64,000 nucleotides of DNA from Atriophallophorus winterbourni (lineage: Eukaryota; Platyhelminthes; Trematoda; Plagiorchiida; Microphallidae), in the NCBI GenBank assembly GCA_013407085.1, contig JACCGJ010001774.1:1-64000 (forward strand), written 5' to 3'. Under the pieces are notes generated by a model that did not search any database, was not told the origin of the DNA, and saw only the letters and a list, made by a program, of their open reading frames with translations. Position numbers and translations under genes: made by a program. This document shows, one piece after another, positions 10,664 to 20,754 of the stretch (positions are counted from its first letter, which is position 1; each line of letters starts with the position of its first letter).

Positions 10664-11449
10664 TCATCTTGTGTGATTGGCTGATCTTCTTGATTGTGCC
10701 CTTTGTTGGCGTGTTCTCATTGGTCCGTAGATTGCATCCAATTGAATGTGTTCATTGATTGATCGTGCTGTCGAATGCCATGCTTCGAGGAACTCCCGTA
10801 TGTGTCGAGTTCTGCCTTTTGCGATTATCTCTGTTTCATCCCAATTAAACTCGTGTCCTTCTTGATCCATGTGCGCCGATATTACCGACTTGTGATCATG
10901 TCGTCGAGTAGCCAATTTGTGTTCGTGTATCCTTGTTTCTAATCTTCTTCCAGTCTGTCCGATATAGTTTTTGTCACAATTAGAACAAGGAATTCTGTAC
11001 ACAACGTTGTTTCTTTCTTCTTTTGCAAACGTGTCCTTGATTTTTACCAGCTGACTTGTCAGAGTGGACATCGGTTTGTGTGCGACATTGATTCCGAGCG
11101 GACGTAATATTCTTGCCGTAATTTCTGAAATATTTTGTATATACGGGAGTGTCGCTCTTGCCGTGTTTGTATTGTTTTCGTGTGAGTGAATTGTTACGTC
11201 TTTGTTGCGGATGATGAATCCTCTTGGGTAACCGTTTTTCTGGAATAGTTTGAATAAATATCTCTCCTCTTCTTTCTTGAGTTGTTCGGTACTGCAATGT
11301 GTTTTCGCGCGGTTAAACAGCGTTCGTACGCAGCTCCGTTTGTGCGTGACCGGGTGCTTGCTTCTGAAGTTTAAGATTTGATCCGTGTTTGTTCCTTTCC
11401 TGTAAACACTTGTTTCAAGGTTTTCCGTCTCTGTTCTTCGCACGTTTAC
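10664..11449 (-). pseudogene. PLE polyprotein C-terminus: RT thumb/linker plus GIY-YIG endonuclease
   Basis: The frame is open from the junction (LDVNVRRTETENLETSVYRK) for about 260 codons to a natural stop at 10664. The early part (residues about 15-60) has KHPVTHKRSCVRTLFNRA, the post-RT region of Penelope-like elements. The end is a GIY-YIG nuclease: NNVVYRIPCSNCDKNYIGQT, with Y, the YIG box and a CxxC metal ligand pair, then GRRLETRIHEHK with the catalytic Arg, and ISAHMDQEGHEFNWDET and FLEAWHST with the catalytic Glu and Asn. In the family this nuclease nicks target DNA for priming. The frame has no stop, so the insertion is probably not very old, but without the RT it cannot act alone. 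Confidence 0.88.
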
Positions 11450-11467
11450 GTCGAGTACTTTGAGGAC
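11450..11467. repeat. Target-site duplication of Penelope-like element, copy 2
   Basis: GTCGAGTACTTTGAGGAC is the partner of 10515-10531. It is the LINE-A side upstream of the insert in minus-strand reading and ends the block encoding PVSLTSIVLKVLD after one frame correction. Confidence 0.6.
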
Positions 11468-11990
11468 GATGCTAGTAGGCTTACAGGTTTTTATAGTTAC
11501 CGAAAGTTGCCTTGCAAACCACCTTGTTTCATTGGCATGACTATGGCTTCTTTCAACTTACTGGTAACCACTCCCAGCTGCAAGCATGAATTAAAGAGCT
11601 TGCTAAACGCTTCGGTTAGAACTGAGGCAAGATTTGTAAGCATATTCAAGTGGATACCATCCGGTCCCTCGGATGTGATGACGCGAACATGAATATGTGA
11701 GTCATACACCTCAAACTCATCAAATACATGGGCACCAGGTTTTAAGCTAAGCAGACCCGGCGGTGCATTTGAAGAATTATCACGTCGTTGAAGGCTACTG
11801 AAAAATCACGAGAAGGCAGTCGCCTTAGAAGGGTCGGTATCAGCTACTTATCCGTCTTTTAGTTTCAAATCTCTCATGCTTTCCTTGGTTTTGCCTTCCG
11901 ACTGTGCGTAGCTGAAAATCTTTTCGGACTGGATTTAGCATACTTAGCTGGAAGTAACTCCAGATCCTATTTGAGCAAACGCTGTAATTA
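11468..11990 (-). pseudogene. LINE-A (A2) EN-RT linker and RT N-terminus
   Basis: Minus-strand frame 11709-11497 reads ITSEGPDGIHLNMLTNLASV, the SxGPDGI box that opens non-LTR RTs, then LNSCLQLGVVTSKLKEAIVMP and KQGGLQGNF. Just beyond, NYKxPVSL is the NYRPVSL box with a one-base defect. The right part (11950-11710) has degenerate linker codons such as KIFSYAQSEGKTKESM and DPSKATAFS. It stops at the Penelope-like insertion on the left and the (TTTA)n module on the right. Confidence 0.8.
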
Positions 11991-11992
11991 TA

Positions 11993-12070
11993 TTAAATAA
12001 ATAAATAAATAAATTTTATTCTTGAAAACCCAAGGCATGTTGACTATGATCAATGATTTCCAAGTGGTTT
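11993..12070 (-). repeat. Short dispersed module, copy 2, inserted in LINE-A
   Basis: On the + strand an AAAT run, then ATTTTATTCTTGAAAACCC, then AAGGCATGTTGACTATGATC. It is the same module as at 28604 and 33741, in minus orientation with its (TTTA)n tail to the left. It sits between the EN and RT of copy A2. Confidence 0.75.
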
Positions 12071-12152
12071 TGTAGCGGGCCCAAGAACCTTCAGTGAGAG
12101 AGAGCTTATATTGGCGATCCCTTTTACTGGTAGACCTACGGACTCGAGGAGT

Positions 12153-12584
12153 CTAACGGGGCGGCTTTTGATTCCTTCTCACGTACTGCAGCGGAGCGTG
12201 CTTGTCTCGTAACTCATTTAGATACTTACAAATTCTATCCCAGTTTTCACTTATATTGGAATCACGGAATAACAGAAGGGAAGATTGTGAATTCTGCAGT
12301 AGTAAACCACAGTCTGCAAGCCTTAAATTGCGTCTTGGACGAGAGAAAGCTTTGGAAAAACTCAATATCGCCTCGAAGCTTATCATTGCGTGATCGCTTT
12401 TGCCGAGTGGTCGTGGGTAATTTAAACACTTAACAGCGTTTAGCTGGGACGACAATACCAAATCTAGAGAGGATGGAGTGCATCCATGACGAAACCTTGT
12501 AGAATCTCTCACATGCTGGTGCAACGCATGATTATGGAGCCATTGGAGAAAAAATTCGGATTGCTCGGTGACTACACCTGTAGG
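12153..12584 (-). pseudogene. LINE-A (A2) endonuclease, C-terminal half
   Basis: The frame reads TGVVTEQSEFFLQWLHNHAL, then HQHVRDSTRFRHGCTPSSLD with LVLSS and PLGKSDHAMISFE. These are the S-L-D-L-V-L-T and SDH boxes of APE endonucleases; the final His is catalytic in the family. The frame crosses into the LTR on its right, where the first few apparent residues belong to the Bel/Pao element. The missing N-terminal half is found beyond that element at 16240-16640, and the two halves join exactly at the duplicated GTAGG. Confidence 0.88.
12580..12584. repeat. GTAGG target-site duplication of the Bel/Pao element
   Basis: GTAGG at 12580-12584 is repeated at 16235-16239, immediately outside the two LTRs. 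Five bases is usual for Bel/Pao. Joining across one copy restores the LINE-A endonuclease frame (DIDWPVPT followed by GVVTEQ). Confidence 0.85.
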
Positions 12585-13143
12585 TGTAAGATGCAACTTT
12601 ATGTAATTCTTCTTTTTCCTTCGTCTTTACCTTATATTTTGAAACGATTTCCTGAATCTAAATTTTGTTGATTATATTTTCCGGTATTTTATATTTATGC
12701 TGTATTTTATATTTATGCTGTATTTTGTTATTAAAAACTTGCTATTGTAAATCTTTTCTTTACACGCCTTTGGTCAATTATTTGTGTGAATTGTTCGTTT
12801 CGGCCATTGTTGGTTATTTGTTTTTGAATTTGGTTGCCATTTTGGGCACTTGCAATTGGCTTGTATTTTAACACCACTTTTGGGTGTCTTGTCTTTGATA
12901 GACATTTTGGACGGCAATTTTGGTAACTCCTTTCATTCTATTTACATCTCAACTTGTTTGCTTTTGATATAATTGATTCTGAAGTATTTTGACTCCACTG
13001 TTTGCTGTTCGTTCCTATACAGTTGAGGTTTGTATAATTATTGTTGTTGTAATTGTTGCTAATCAGTACCGTATAACAACCGAATTGTGGTTTTGAATTT
13101 GTCGAACTAAGAAACGGGTGAAATACGCGTTACTCACGTCACA
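12585..13143 (+). repeat. 5' LTR of Bel/Pao element
   Basis: It starts TGTAAGATGCAACTTTAT and ends ACTCACGTCACA. It matches the 3' LTR closely along its length but has small indels, including an absent 9-base block GACGTTACA at its end and about a dozen bases missing near 12948. A tandem run of TATTTATGCTGTATTTTA units lies near 12690-12725. Confidence 0.9.
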
Positions 13144-13438
13144 ACTTGTTGCCTCGAAGCATTACAATTTTTGAAAGTGCTCAAGTTGGATCGTTTCAAT
13201 TGGATTCGCATCACAATTAGTCTTCTGGCTGGTATAGTATTTGTTTCAACCGGAGAAAAACGCATTTTGGTTCGTTCATTTGAAGCTATATTGAGCAAAA
13301 TTGGCAGAGAACTCCCCGATTGTCGTGACATTGAACATTTGACAGTCAATCCCTGTTCACAGTTTTGGTGACGTCCCCTTGTATTTATTTATTTGTCGTT
13401 TTGGAACATTTTTGTATATCTTTCCATCTAGTTAGCCT

Positions 13439-14875
13439 ATGAGAGCTTCTAAGGAAATCGATGATGATAGAGATAGCATTGCGAGTTCTCAACAAGTGTT
13501 GCAATTAAAGCGCGATTTAGATGCTGCTAGATCAATGATAGGGCGCTTGACAAAGGAACGACGAGGAGTCGCTGAAGAAGTAAACTTGATCGCCGGTACA
13601 AGTAGCAAAACTGAAGGGTTCGACTCGGCGGTAAGCTATTTGCAACCAGCGATGAACATGAGTATCGGATTGCCTAAAGTAGAATTATCCTACTTTGACG
13701 GTAATCCAATAGACTATTGGAAGTTCCTGAAACAGTTTGAATGTTACATTGAGTCGAGGCTTATGGATCCAGGCCAGCGACTGTTGTATTTGATGTATTA
13801 TTGTCGGGGCAAGGCTCGAAAAGCAATTGATGCATGTGTCATGCTACAACCCACTGAGGGTTATACGCGGGCAAAGATGATTTTGAAAGATTTGTTTGGA
13901 CTACCACATGTAATTGCCAGGTCAACATTAGAGGAGTTGCTTGATGAAGCTAGAAGACTTTCCAACAAAGTCGATGGTTTGTCTGATTTGGCCATAAAAA
14001 TGGAAAATTGCCAAATCACATTGAAGCAAATGAAGTGTGACGCTGATTTGAATTCAGTCACAACTTTGGAAGGATTAGTGAAATGCTTCCCTGTTGCGTT
14101 ACAACAGCAGTGGGCTGACGCAGCGGATACAATGCTTGCTGACGGGTCAGAAGTTGATTTTGCCAGTCTGACCGAGTTCGTATCTCGGAGAGCAAGAATT
14201 GCCAGGAGCAGATTTGGCATGCTAATAGATAGGACATCTGTCTCTTCGAAGCCATCAGAGAAACCAAGAATGCCAGATGGGAGGAGGGTGTTTATGACTA
14301 CAAGGGAACCGAGGCCAATGCTGGTTGAATGTTTTCAATGTAGAGGACCTCATAAGATAGAAGATTGTCCTGTTTATCAGGAGGCTGACGTAAAAGCCAG
14401 ATGGAATATGGCTAAGCAGCATGGAATATGTTACGTTTGCTTATGCCGGTCTCACAGGGCATTCGATTGCAAGATTACGAATACTTGTTCCGTTGAAGGT
14501 TGTAATAGACGACACCATTCTTCGCTGCATTATGATCGTCCTAATGAGCAACTGAAAAGTATAAACTGCAGTGTTACTGCTCTCAGTACAGCAGTAAGCT
14601 TAGGCTACCTGACAGTGAACATTGACACGCCAGTTGGACTTGTTCCAGTCGTGGCTTTACTTGATAATGGCTCTGATACAACTTTGATCTCGCAGAGTTT
14701 TGTTGAGAAATTTTGTATGCCTAAGTGCCCTGCTCAAGTGTCGCTTACAACTTTGGGCAATCAACGGGTAATGAACTGCTCCCGTCTGAACTTAAATATT
14801 CTTTCTGCAGATGGTGGAGAAGTCATTCAGGTTTCGAATGCTTACACCGTAGAAACCTTGCCGCATGTGTCCTAA
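13439..14875 (+). CDS. Bel/Pao gag and aspartic protease
   Basis: An open frame of 478 codons from an ATG at 13439 to TAA at 14873-14875. Residues 1-50 are charged and likely coiled. Residues about 78-270 form the Bel/Pao gag domain (GLPKVELSYFDGNPIDYWKF, then FECYIESRL and LFGLPHVIARSTLEELLDEA). Residues about 300-370 are zinc knuckles and a Cys/His-rich stretch (CFQCRGPHKIEDC, CYVCLCRSHRAFDC, CSVEGCNRRHHSSLH). Residues about 395-470 are the retropepsin-like domain with the active-site box ALLDNGSDTTLIS; DNGS differs slightly from the usual D(S/T)G. In the family gag packages the RNA and the protease cuts the polyprotein. The TAA directly before the pol part is in the same frame, so it is either a disabling nonsense change or a gag-pol boundary; the first is more likely. 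Confidence 0.88.
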   Translation: MRASKEIDDDRDSIASSQQVLQLKRDLDAARSMIGRLTKERRGVAEEVNLIAGTSSKTEGFDSAVSYLQPAMNMSIGLPKVELSYFDGNPIDYWKFLKQFECYIESRLMDPGQRLLYLMYYCRGKARKAIDACVMLQPTEGYTRAKMILKDLFGLPHVIARSTLEELLDEARRLSNKVDGLSDLAIKMENCQITLKQMKCDADLNSVTTLEGLVKCFPVALQQQWADAADTMLADGSEVDFASLTEFVSRRARIARSRFGMLIDRTSVSSKPSEKPRMPDGRRVFMTTREPRPMLVECFQCRGPHKIEDCPVYQEADVKARWNMAKQHGICYVCLCRSHRAFDCKITNTCSVEGCNRRHHSSLHYDRPNEQLKSINCSVTALSTAVSLGYLTVNIDTPVGLVPVVALLDNGSDTTLISQSFVEKFCMPKCPAQVSLTTLGNQRVMNCSRLNLNILSADGGEVIQVSNAYTVETLPHVS

Positions 14876-15490
14876 TCGTCAACTAGCGCTCTGCGTGAAC
14901 GTTATGATTATTTAAAGGGCGTTGAATTATTTGACGTTCATGATCAGCCGGTGACAGTGCTGATTGGTTGCGACGTTCCTGAAGCACACTGGGCGTTAGA
15001 ACAGCGGCTCGGTGGAAGAGGCCGTCCGTTCGCAACGAAGACATTGCTGGGTTGGATATTGCAGGGGCCTGCGTATAAAACGTCTGAGGATATTGACCTT
15101 TGTGTTGTCGGTTGTGATCAGGAAGCTGAGTTACCTGACACTGAATTAGCTCAGTCGGATTTTGTGACTGAATTTCCCGACACTAATTCGGATCAGATGG
15201 AGACTAAGCCTGGCTCACCTGACACCAAATCAGCCAAAATGAATAGTAGGCCTGGTTCACATGACAGTGAATCAGCCGAAGTGGGGGCGACAGATGGTCG
15301 GCGTGACTATTCATATGAGTGGCGCAAGACGTTCGGTTGTGTACCCGATAAGCCATTTGTTTTTCGGACACCGGATACACTTATTTCAATTTGCAGATTA
15401 GAGTTGTTTAGACGGCGCAACATGTCGCTATTTGAGGATGAAATACACAAGGCTCGTTCGGCTGGGAATTCACGCATAAGCTTCTTGTAA
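14876..15490 (+). pseudogene. Bel/Pao pol N-terminal fragment
   Basis: Same frame as gag-protease after the single TAA. SALRERYDYLKGVELFDVHD and TVLIGCDVP, then GGRGRPFATKTLLGWILQGP, are the segment that links protease to RT in Bel/Pao elements (LIGxD and TxLGWxxxGP boxes). A low-complexity stretch with repeated PDT/SA(K/E)M units follows (residues about 40-110 of this part), then FRTPDTLISICRLELFRRRN, and a stop at 15488. The RT palm, RNase H and integrase are absent. The remaining 164 bp to the 3' LTR hold a Met-rich frame that may be the far end of pol. This marks a large internal deletion. Confidence 0.82.
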
Positions 15491-15654
15491 GAAACGGTAG
15501 CAGAACCGGAGGACGTGGCAAACTATTTACCTATAAAAAGCCACATGTGTCCAATGATGGCAATGCGACGTGGCGTGTGTGACTCGCCACTAAATAAAGT
15601 CATTTGCTATTCTGGGTTTATACGTTGGGGTTCTAGTAAGAATTTGGCCGGAGG

Positions 15655-16234
15655 TGTAAGATGCAACTTTATAAAATTCTTCCTTTTCCTTCGTCTTTAC
15701 CTTATATTTTGAAACGATTTCCTGAATCTAAATTTTGTTGATTAGATTTTCCGGTATTTTATATTTATGCTGTATTTTATATTTATGCTGTATTTTGTTA
15801 TTAAAAACTTGCTATTGTAAATCTTTTCTTTACACGCCTTTGGTCAATTATTTGTTTTAATTGTTCGTTTCGGCCATTGTCGGTCATTGCTGTTGAATTT
15901 GGTTGCCATTTTGGGCACTTGTATTTGGCTTGTATTTTGACACCACTTTTGGGTGTCTTGTCTTTGATAGACATTTTGGACGGCAATTTTGGTAACTCCT
16001 TTCATTTTATTTATATCTCAGGTCGTCATTGAACTTGTTTGCATTTGATATAATTGATTCTGGAGTATTTTGACTCCACTGTTTGCTGTACGTTCCTATG
16101 CAGTTGAGGTTTGTATAATTATTGTTGTTGTAATTGTTGCTAATTACAGTACCGTATAACATCCGAATTGTGGTTTTGAATTTGTGGAACTAAAAACGGG
16201 TGGAATACGCGTTACTCACGTCACAGACGTTACA
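15655..16234 (+). repeat. 3' LTR of Bel/Pao element
   Basis: It starts TGTAAGATGCAACTTTAT and ends ACGTCACAGACGTTACA, directly followed by the GTAGG duplication. It is 21 bases longer than the 5' LTR. Confidence 0.9.
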
Positions 16235-16239
16235 GTAGG

Positions 16240-16640
16240 GACAGGCCAATCTATGTCTGGGAGGTTTTAGTCACCCCCAGATAAGTACGCTGGATCTGAG
16301 TGAAATGAACTGTCGAGTGTCTTAATAAGCTGTGTAATCTCTTGTTGGGCTACGCTGGGTGTGACGTAGACACAGGCAAGTGCGATGATTGACTTGTAGC
16401 AAGTCAGGATACTCGTAACAAGTTGGACGTTTTCCCTGGTCAGAGATATACGTGTACCCTAACTGTGCAAAACATACTCCAATAGGAATGCAACGCCACC
16501 GACTCCACTATCCCCAAGTCTATCTTATCTCATGATGCTGATGTTTATCGGCACCTCATCAAGCGCAGACAGCCAGGTCTCAGAATGCGCAATAACCCTT
16601 GGGTGTTACTCCGCCACGAAGAGAAAGTTCAGCCCACTTA
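16240..16640 (-). pseudogene. LINE-A (A2) endonuclease, N-terminal half
   Basis: Minus-strand codons, with several frame changes, give NAxxLRNKWAELSL (opening box), HSETWLSALDE (catalytic Glu box), GGVAFLLEYV, LACVYVTPS, and GD-NLPDIDWPVPT in place of GDFNLPDIDW. They end exactly at the GTAGG duplication, and the rest of the domain continues at 12584. The EN is followed upstream by ORF1, as expected. Confidence 0.8.
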
Positions 16641-16644
16641 TTCC

Positions 16645-17421
16645 TTAACGCTGCATAAATTTGCATAAAATTCCGGGACACTGGTTATTCGTGCATTTGA
16701 AATTAATCCTGTTTGGCCCTCGGTCGAAGCACCCAAGAAAGCTACACTTTTTTGGAGTGCTATTTAGAACAGTAGCATCAGTTTTGGAAGCCTCTAGCGT
16801 TGAGGTAATGGACCGTTGCCTGACAATTGAGACCGGATCCATCGCATAGAAGCAACTACTGGAATCACCTGCTCGGATGCCATCGTTATTCGTGCTAAGA
16901 CAATCAACGTCGTCTGGGTCGGACGGCATAACTCGTGGCAATGTACTGTTCCGTATGATTGTCTGTGACTGCATAGAGATTTGCGCTGCATCCGGTTTAG
17001 GAAAGACAGATGTTCCCACAACTAAGTTTCTCCTATTAAAATCAGAAGAGGTTTGCCCAATCCGAGACGAAGAGTTGTAGGACTCCACCAGAAGTTTATC
17101 TAGCGTTGATTTGGCGATATGCTCAGCCCTATCCAGTAATGCATCTCGATCCGCCTGGTATTTGAATTCAACTAGGATTTGCCGAGGGCGGTCATTCATC
17201 AACCATCTTCCTACACGGTGGACTGGCACTGTGGGAGTAGAAGGCTTCAGACCCACCATTCGGATAAGATCGTTTATACACCTACGATCAAAATTTCTGC
17301 GAGACTGAGACTCTTTAATAAAGGGTTCAACTTCGTTAAAAATTAGTACATTCCGAATTCTAGATTTGGAAGGAGAGGAATTGCCGTGCAGTGTTTCAAT
17401 TTGCTTACGCAAACCATTCAA
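16645..17421 (-). pseudogene. LINE-A (A2) ORF1, C-terminal part
   Basis: A 258-codon open frame whose first codon is TTG, so it is the continuation of an upstream frame closed by a TAG. The N-terminal 30 residues look coiled (NGLRKQIETLHG). Residues about 35-100 include FDRRCINDLIRMVGLKPSTP, HRVGRWLMNDRPRQILVEFK and DALLDRAEHI, which resembles the RNA-binding region of LINE ORF1 proteins. The tail has CTNNQCPGILC. ORF1 proteins coat the LINE RNA; that role is family knowledge. The stretch is unusually free of stops for this copy. Confidence 0.72.
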
Positions 17422-18008
17422 TCCCTAGATAATTTGATCCAGCACAAATGAACCATCTACAATTGCATGTTGCCGTTTTTCTATACTGACCTTACTGCTC
17501 TTAGTACGCTTCTTCAAGGTTCCAGCTACATGAGAGTAGTAACTTGAATGGGTAGACGGGGTAACTGGCTAACTTGTTCATCTTTTCCATTTGTTGCAGT
17601 TAATTCATATCTTTTATTTGCATGTGTTTTCGAAGTACTATTTATATTGACCTCCTTTGAAGGATGGTGTAACTGGCTGACTTCGTCTACTTTCGCCTTG
17701 GCAGCAGTTGTCGCCGGGCTCATATTGCACGCAAAACAGATACATAAGTTTGAGTGGGTACGACGTTCAACGAGCTAGGCGAGATTACACTATTTTGAAT
17801 TTTTCATTACTAGATGCACCCTCAAGCAGCCTTATGGCAGAAGCCTCAATACCACTCCAAACAGCGGTATTCTGCATAAATCCCATAGTAGAAATTATGT
17901 TTGTTAGAGAGGCTAGGGTGAGCCAAACGCTTGCAAGCTGTGCACTCAATGCCTTTGACTACTTTTTTGTAGCAAGTGCCGTTGAGGCAAGCACTATTTT
18001 ACTCATCT
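17422..18008 (-). pseudogene. LINE-A (A2) ORF1, N-terminal part
   Basis: A possible start ATG at 18008 gives MSKIVLASTALATKK, then a stop. Broken frames continue through SPATTAAKAKVDEVSQLHHP (17723-17526) to RTKSSKVSIEKRQHAIVDGSFVLDQII, which leads into the ORF1 C-terminal frame. At least four stops interrupt it. No zinc finger is visible here, unlike in LINE-B. The 5' UTR cannot be delimited. Confidence 0.5.
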
Positions 18009-20044
18009 GACGTTGAGAAGTATGAGTAACGATAATGTACCACAAAACTTACAGGCTGATTTTATCAAAAGCGAAATTAATCAGCAGGAAATATAATGAA
18101 CGTTTTGCTTTTAATAATATAGTAAAATAGTTAGTCAATTTTACAGCAATTTCACAGAATAGAGAAAATTCGTAATTCATTTTTTAACAGGGCGTGGAAA
18201 ATTCAACCAGTTCAATCAAATTTATACAGGATGTAAGTGACGGATGAGCAAATCATGAGTCCAGCATTTTTTAATGAAAGCATGAAAAACAAGTGATCTA
18301 CCCATAGCATTCAGAGTATGTATTCAAGAAACAACTTACCCCAGTTTCAGTGCAATGCGTACTTGAAACTTACGACGCATAAGAAACCTATGAAATATTT
18401 TGGAAGTGTTAGACAAATTTATTAGCCTGAATTGTAAAAAGATTTTTCTGTAGTCTAGCTGTCATTGCTTTTTGTCAAGTTTTAGAGAATGACGTCTTGC
18501 ATTAAGCTTGAGGCCAATGATAGAAAACTCATTTATTCGGACGACACGAACCAATTCATGATCTAAAAAGTCTCAATTAATTAACCTATCCGCTTAAGAA
18601 AGAAAAGATTCAGAAAATCTGGACGTACAGAAAGAGGGGAAAACTTACTCTGCACGCCTGAATTCACTGTACACATTGAAATCGAGCGTTACTCACTTCT
18701 TGATTTCAACTTATCCTGAATTACCAGAGTTTTGTTTTCATTATCTCTGTGAGATGTGTCTGTGGGTACGAGATATTTCACATCAGCAAAGAATAGCTAT
18801 GATATCATGCGTTTACATAGCAACTGAATTTAGCTTTTGTTATTTTATTTGCTATTTTGGCACCTTAGTTAGTTTTGTAATTCTCATATGCTTATATAAC
18901 GCCTTTGAGAGTAATTCTTCGATTTTTTATCTGAAATGATGTAGAAAACGTTGGGACATCACTACAGAACAAAAAAATGCCCCCACTACTCAGTCGATTT
19001 TAGTTAATTTGATTGTTGGTTTGCTTAATATCTAGCTAGTTACGTGTGTTAGCAGAAGTAATCGCACATAGTATCTAAAATGATAATATTTTATGGTTTT
19101 TATTAAAAAAGAAGACATTATTTCTAGGTTCGTCGGGATATGTTCAGTTTGAAGATTAAGTTGAGAATATTGTCATTTTAATTAGGTTTATCAATACATT
19201 GTTATATCCTAGTAATTCTAGCGTTCTGATAAAAGGTTATAGCAGCTACTATGCAGGTTATTTTGCCAGTTCAAATACGGTACGTTAACGTTGTCAGCAA
19301 TGAGTTCATACTGCGTGTAGTCTAGAGATATTTAAAAAAACGCATAAATCAATGCATCCATTTAGAAATAGTTGTAGAGTACCTTGAAGACTTTGCACTT
19401 AGATAAACGCATTTAAATTGAGCTTTGATACCCAGTAACTCCTAGGACAAATGTTCTGAATAAACGACCGCTCATCGATAACATTAGAATGAAACCCCTC
19501 TGAATGTTTCAAGCATTATGCCTTAGCCACACAAAAATAATGTAAAATACTCCTGTTTTATAAAAGCACTTTCAGTTTGGATATGCAGTTCCTTCAAAGC
19601 TGACTGCTAACGTGTTTGCTGATAAGAAATGTTCCTCTCTATTTCTAATGTTAGATATAATAAGCTGTGTGTTCTCACCGTTTCGTCCCCTTCACATACG
19701 CTGAATATATCAAAATACAAAAATAACCAATGTTGGTAGTAGCTTGTCAAGATTTATGATTCAAGATTTATGGTGGAAGAAAGCAAATAGCTGTACACTA
19801 CCATAGGAAATATGTATGAAAACTTAACAGATAGTTACTTTATTTTTTGCATCCATGTACTTCAATGAAGGTGCAAAAGTCATTCCAATTGTAGCATGAA
19901 GGCAGGAAATCTGAACCTGAATTATATGTTTCAGTATATTTGTTTATCCAGGTATGTGTGCAAGAAGTAATCATAATTGCATTTTAGTAAACTGGAGCCA
20001 ACACAGTGTTATTGTGCATAAAAGATTATAACGTTTGTTTGAAT
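18009..20044. other. No recognised feature
   Basis: About 2 kb of AT-rich sequence. The only longer frame (+ 18676-18939) is hydrophobic and AT-driven and has no family motif. Confidence 0.4.
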
Positions 20045-20560
20045 ATCTCAACCTTTGTATATTGGATGTATAAATCCGGTTTTCCAGTCAGCTGGTACGA
20101 TACCCGTACTAAGTGCGTTTGAATAAATTATGTAGTTGGCCACAAACCTCCATCTAACATGACTGCAGAATAGCCAGCGTTATTCCGTCTTTCCATGAGG
20201 ATTTGTCAACGTTTAGCCGGAGTAAATGCTTTCGTGCAACCGTAGGATTCACATCGACATTGCTTGAACCTTCCACATCTGTTAAACATTGCATAGGTGT
20301 TATCAGGGGTACATTCATCGGACAAAAGTCTTGCGCATAATAAGTTGCTAGGTGGTTAGCTGTATCCGTGACATTATCTGTCAACCCGTCTGCTGCTTGA
20401 ACAGAAAAAACTCCTATTTCTACCATAGTTGCGTTGTTTACGATCGTGTAGAGAGTCTTAGGATTTATTTTTATCTGGTTTATCAGTAGTCAATGGTGAT
20501 ATTGCTTCTCTACGCGAATTAAGGACGACACCTTGTTTTGAACATTTCCAAAATGTTCTC
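20045..20560 (-). pseudogene. LINE-B fragment: EN-RT linker and RT start
   Basis: The minus frame 20426-20154 reads NHLATYYAQDFCP, then VARKHLLRLNVDKSSWKDGI with LAILQSC, matching the linker and the LNxxKSxGxDGIxPAIL box at the start of the LINE-B RT. To its left ALSTGIVPADWKTGFIHPIY is the next RT box (xGxxPxDWKxxxxxPIYK). To its right NPKTLYTIVNN parallels NPKILYRMVND in the LINE-B copy at 36.2 kb. It ends near 20045. Confidence 0.75.
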
Positions 20561-20754
20561 AGTTCAAGTCATTCGAGTGAAGCTGTGTCTAGTTCATGCC
20601 GAATATGGCATTGTTATCTAGTTTCGGAGTTCGGCTGTGGAGATTGAAAAAATGTTCTACATTTTCTTTTTGGATTAATAGGCTAATAGTTCGTCTATTT
20701 TTATTCCAATGTATCTTTAAAGGCTGAAACACTGAGTTTCGGCATTCATAAGTT

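Larger units (their letters stand above)
10532..11449 (-). mobile_element. Penelope-like element, 5'-truncated, inserted in LINE-A RT
   Basis: A 918-bp minus-strand insert interrupts LINE-A between its KVLD and LLRDKI codons. It begins right after the RT core, at the LDV motif that follows the PLE reverse transcriptase, and contains the thumb/linker and the GIY-YIG endonuclease. About 130 bp of 3' non-coding sequence with a hammerhead-like motif follows. Imperfect 17-18 bp duplications of LINE-A codons flank it. Severe 5' truncation and variable target duplications are usual for Penelope-like elements. Confidence 0.85.
12585..16234 (+). mobile_element. Bel/Pao LTR retrotransposon, internally deleted
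   Basis: A 3650-bp element with two long terminal repeats (12585-13143 and 15655-16234), GTAGG duplications, and a gag-protease-pol N-terminus between them. The RT, RNase H and integrase are missing, so the copy is non-autonomous. The LTRs begin TGTAAGATGC and end in TACA or CACA. A purine-rich stretch GGCCGGAGG just before the 3' LTR fits a polypurine tract. It is inserted in the endonuclease of LINE-A copy A2, in the opposite orientation to it. Confidence 0.92.
9344..18008 (-). mobile_element. LINE-A copy A2, near full length, split by three insertions
   Basis: Reading the minus strand from 18008 leftwards gives ORF1 (18008-16645), the EN N-terminus (16640-16240), a Bel/Pao insertion, the EN C-terminus (12584-12153), a small (TTTA)n module, the RT N-terminus (11990-11468), a Penelope-like insertion, and the RT middle and C-terminus (10514-9360). 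Without the inserts the element is about 4 kb and colinear with copy A1. It lacks the last codons and the 3' UTR and ends abruptly at 9344, against the tail of A1. Stops and shifts throughout show it is dead. It acted as the landing site for later elements, so it is older than all three. Confidence 0.88.

Noticed and set aside
18676..18939. Hydrophobic 87-codon frame as a membrane protein
   Set aside because: It is AT-driven and hydrophobic by composition and has no supporting context or motif.
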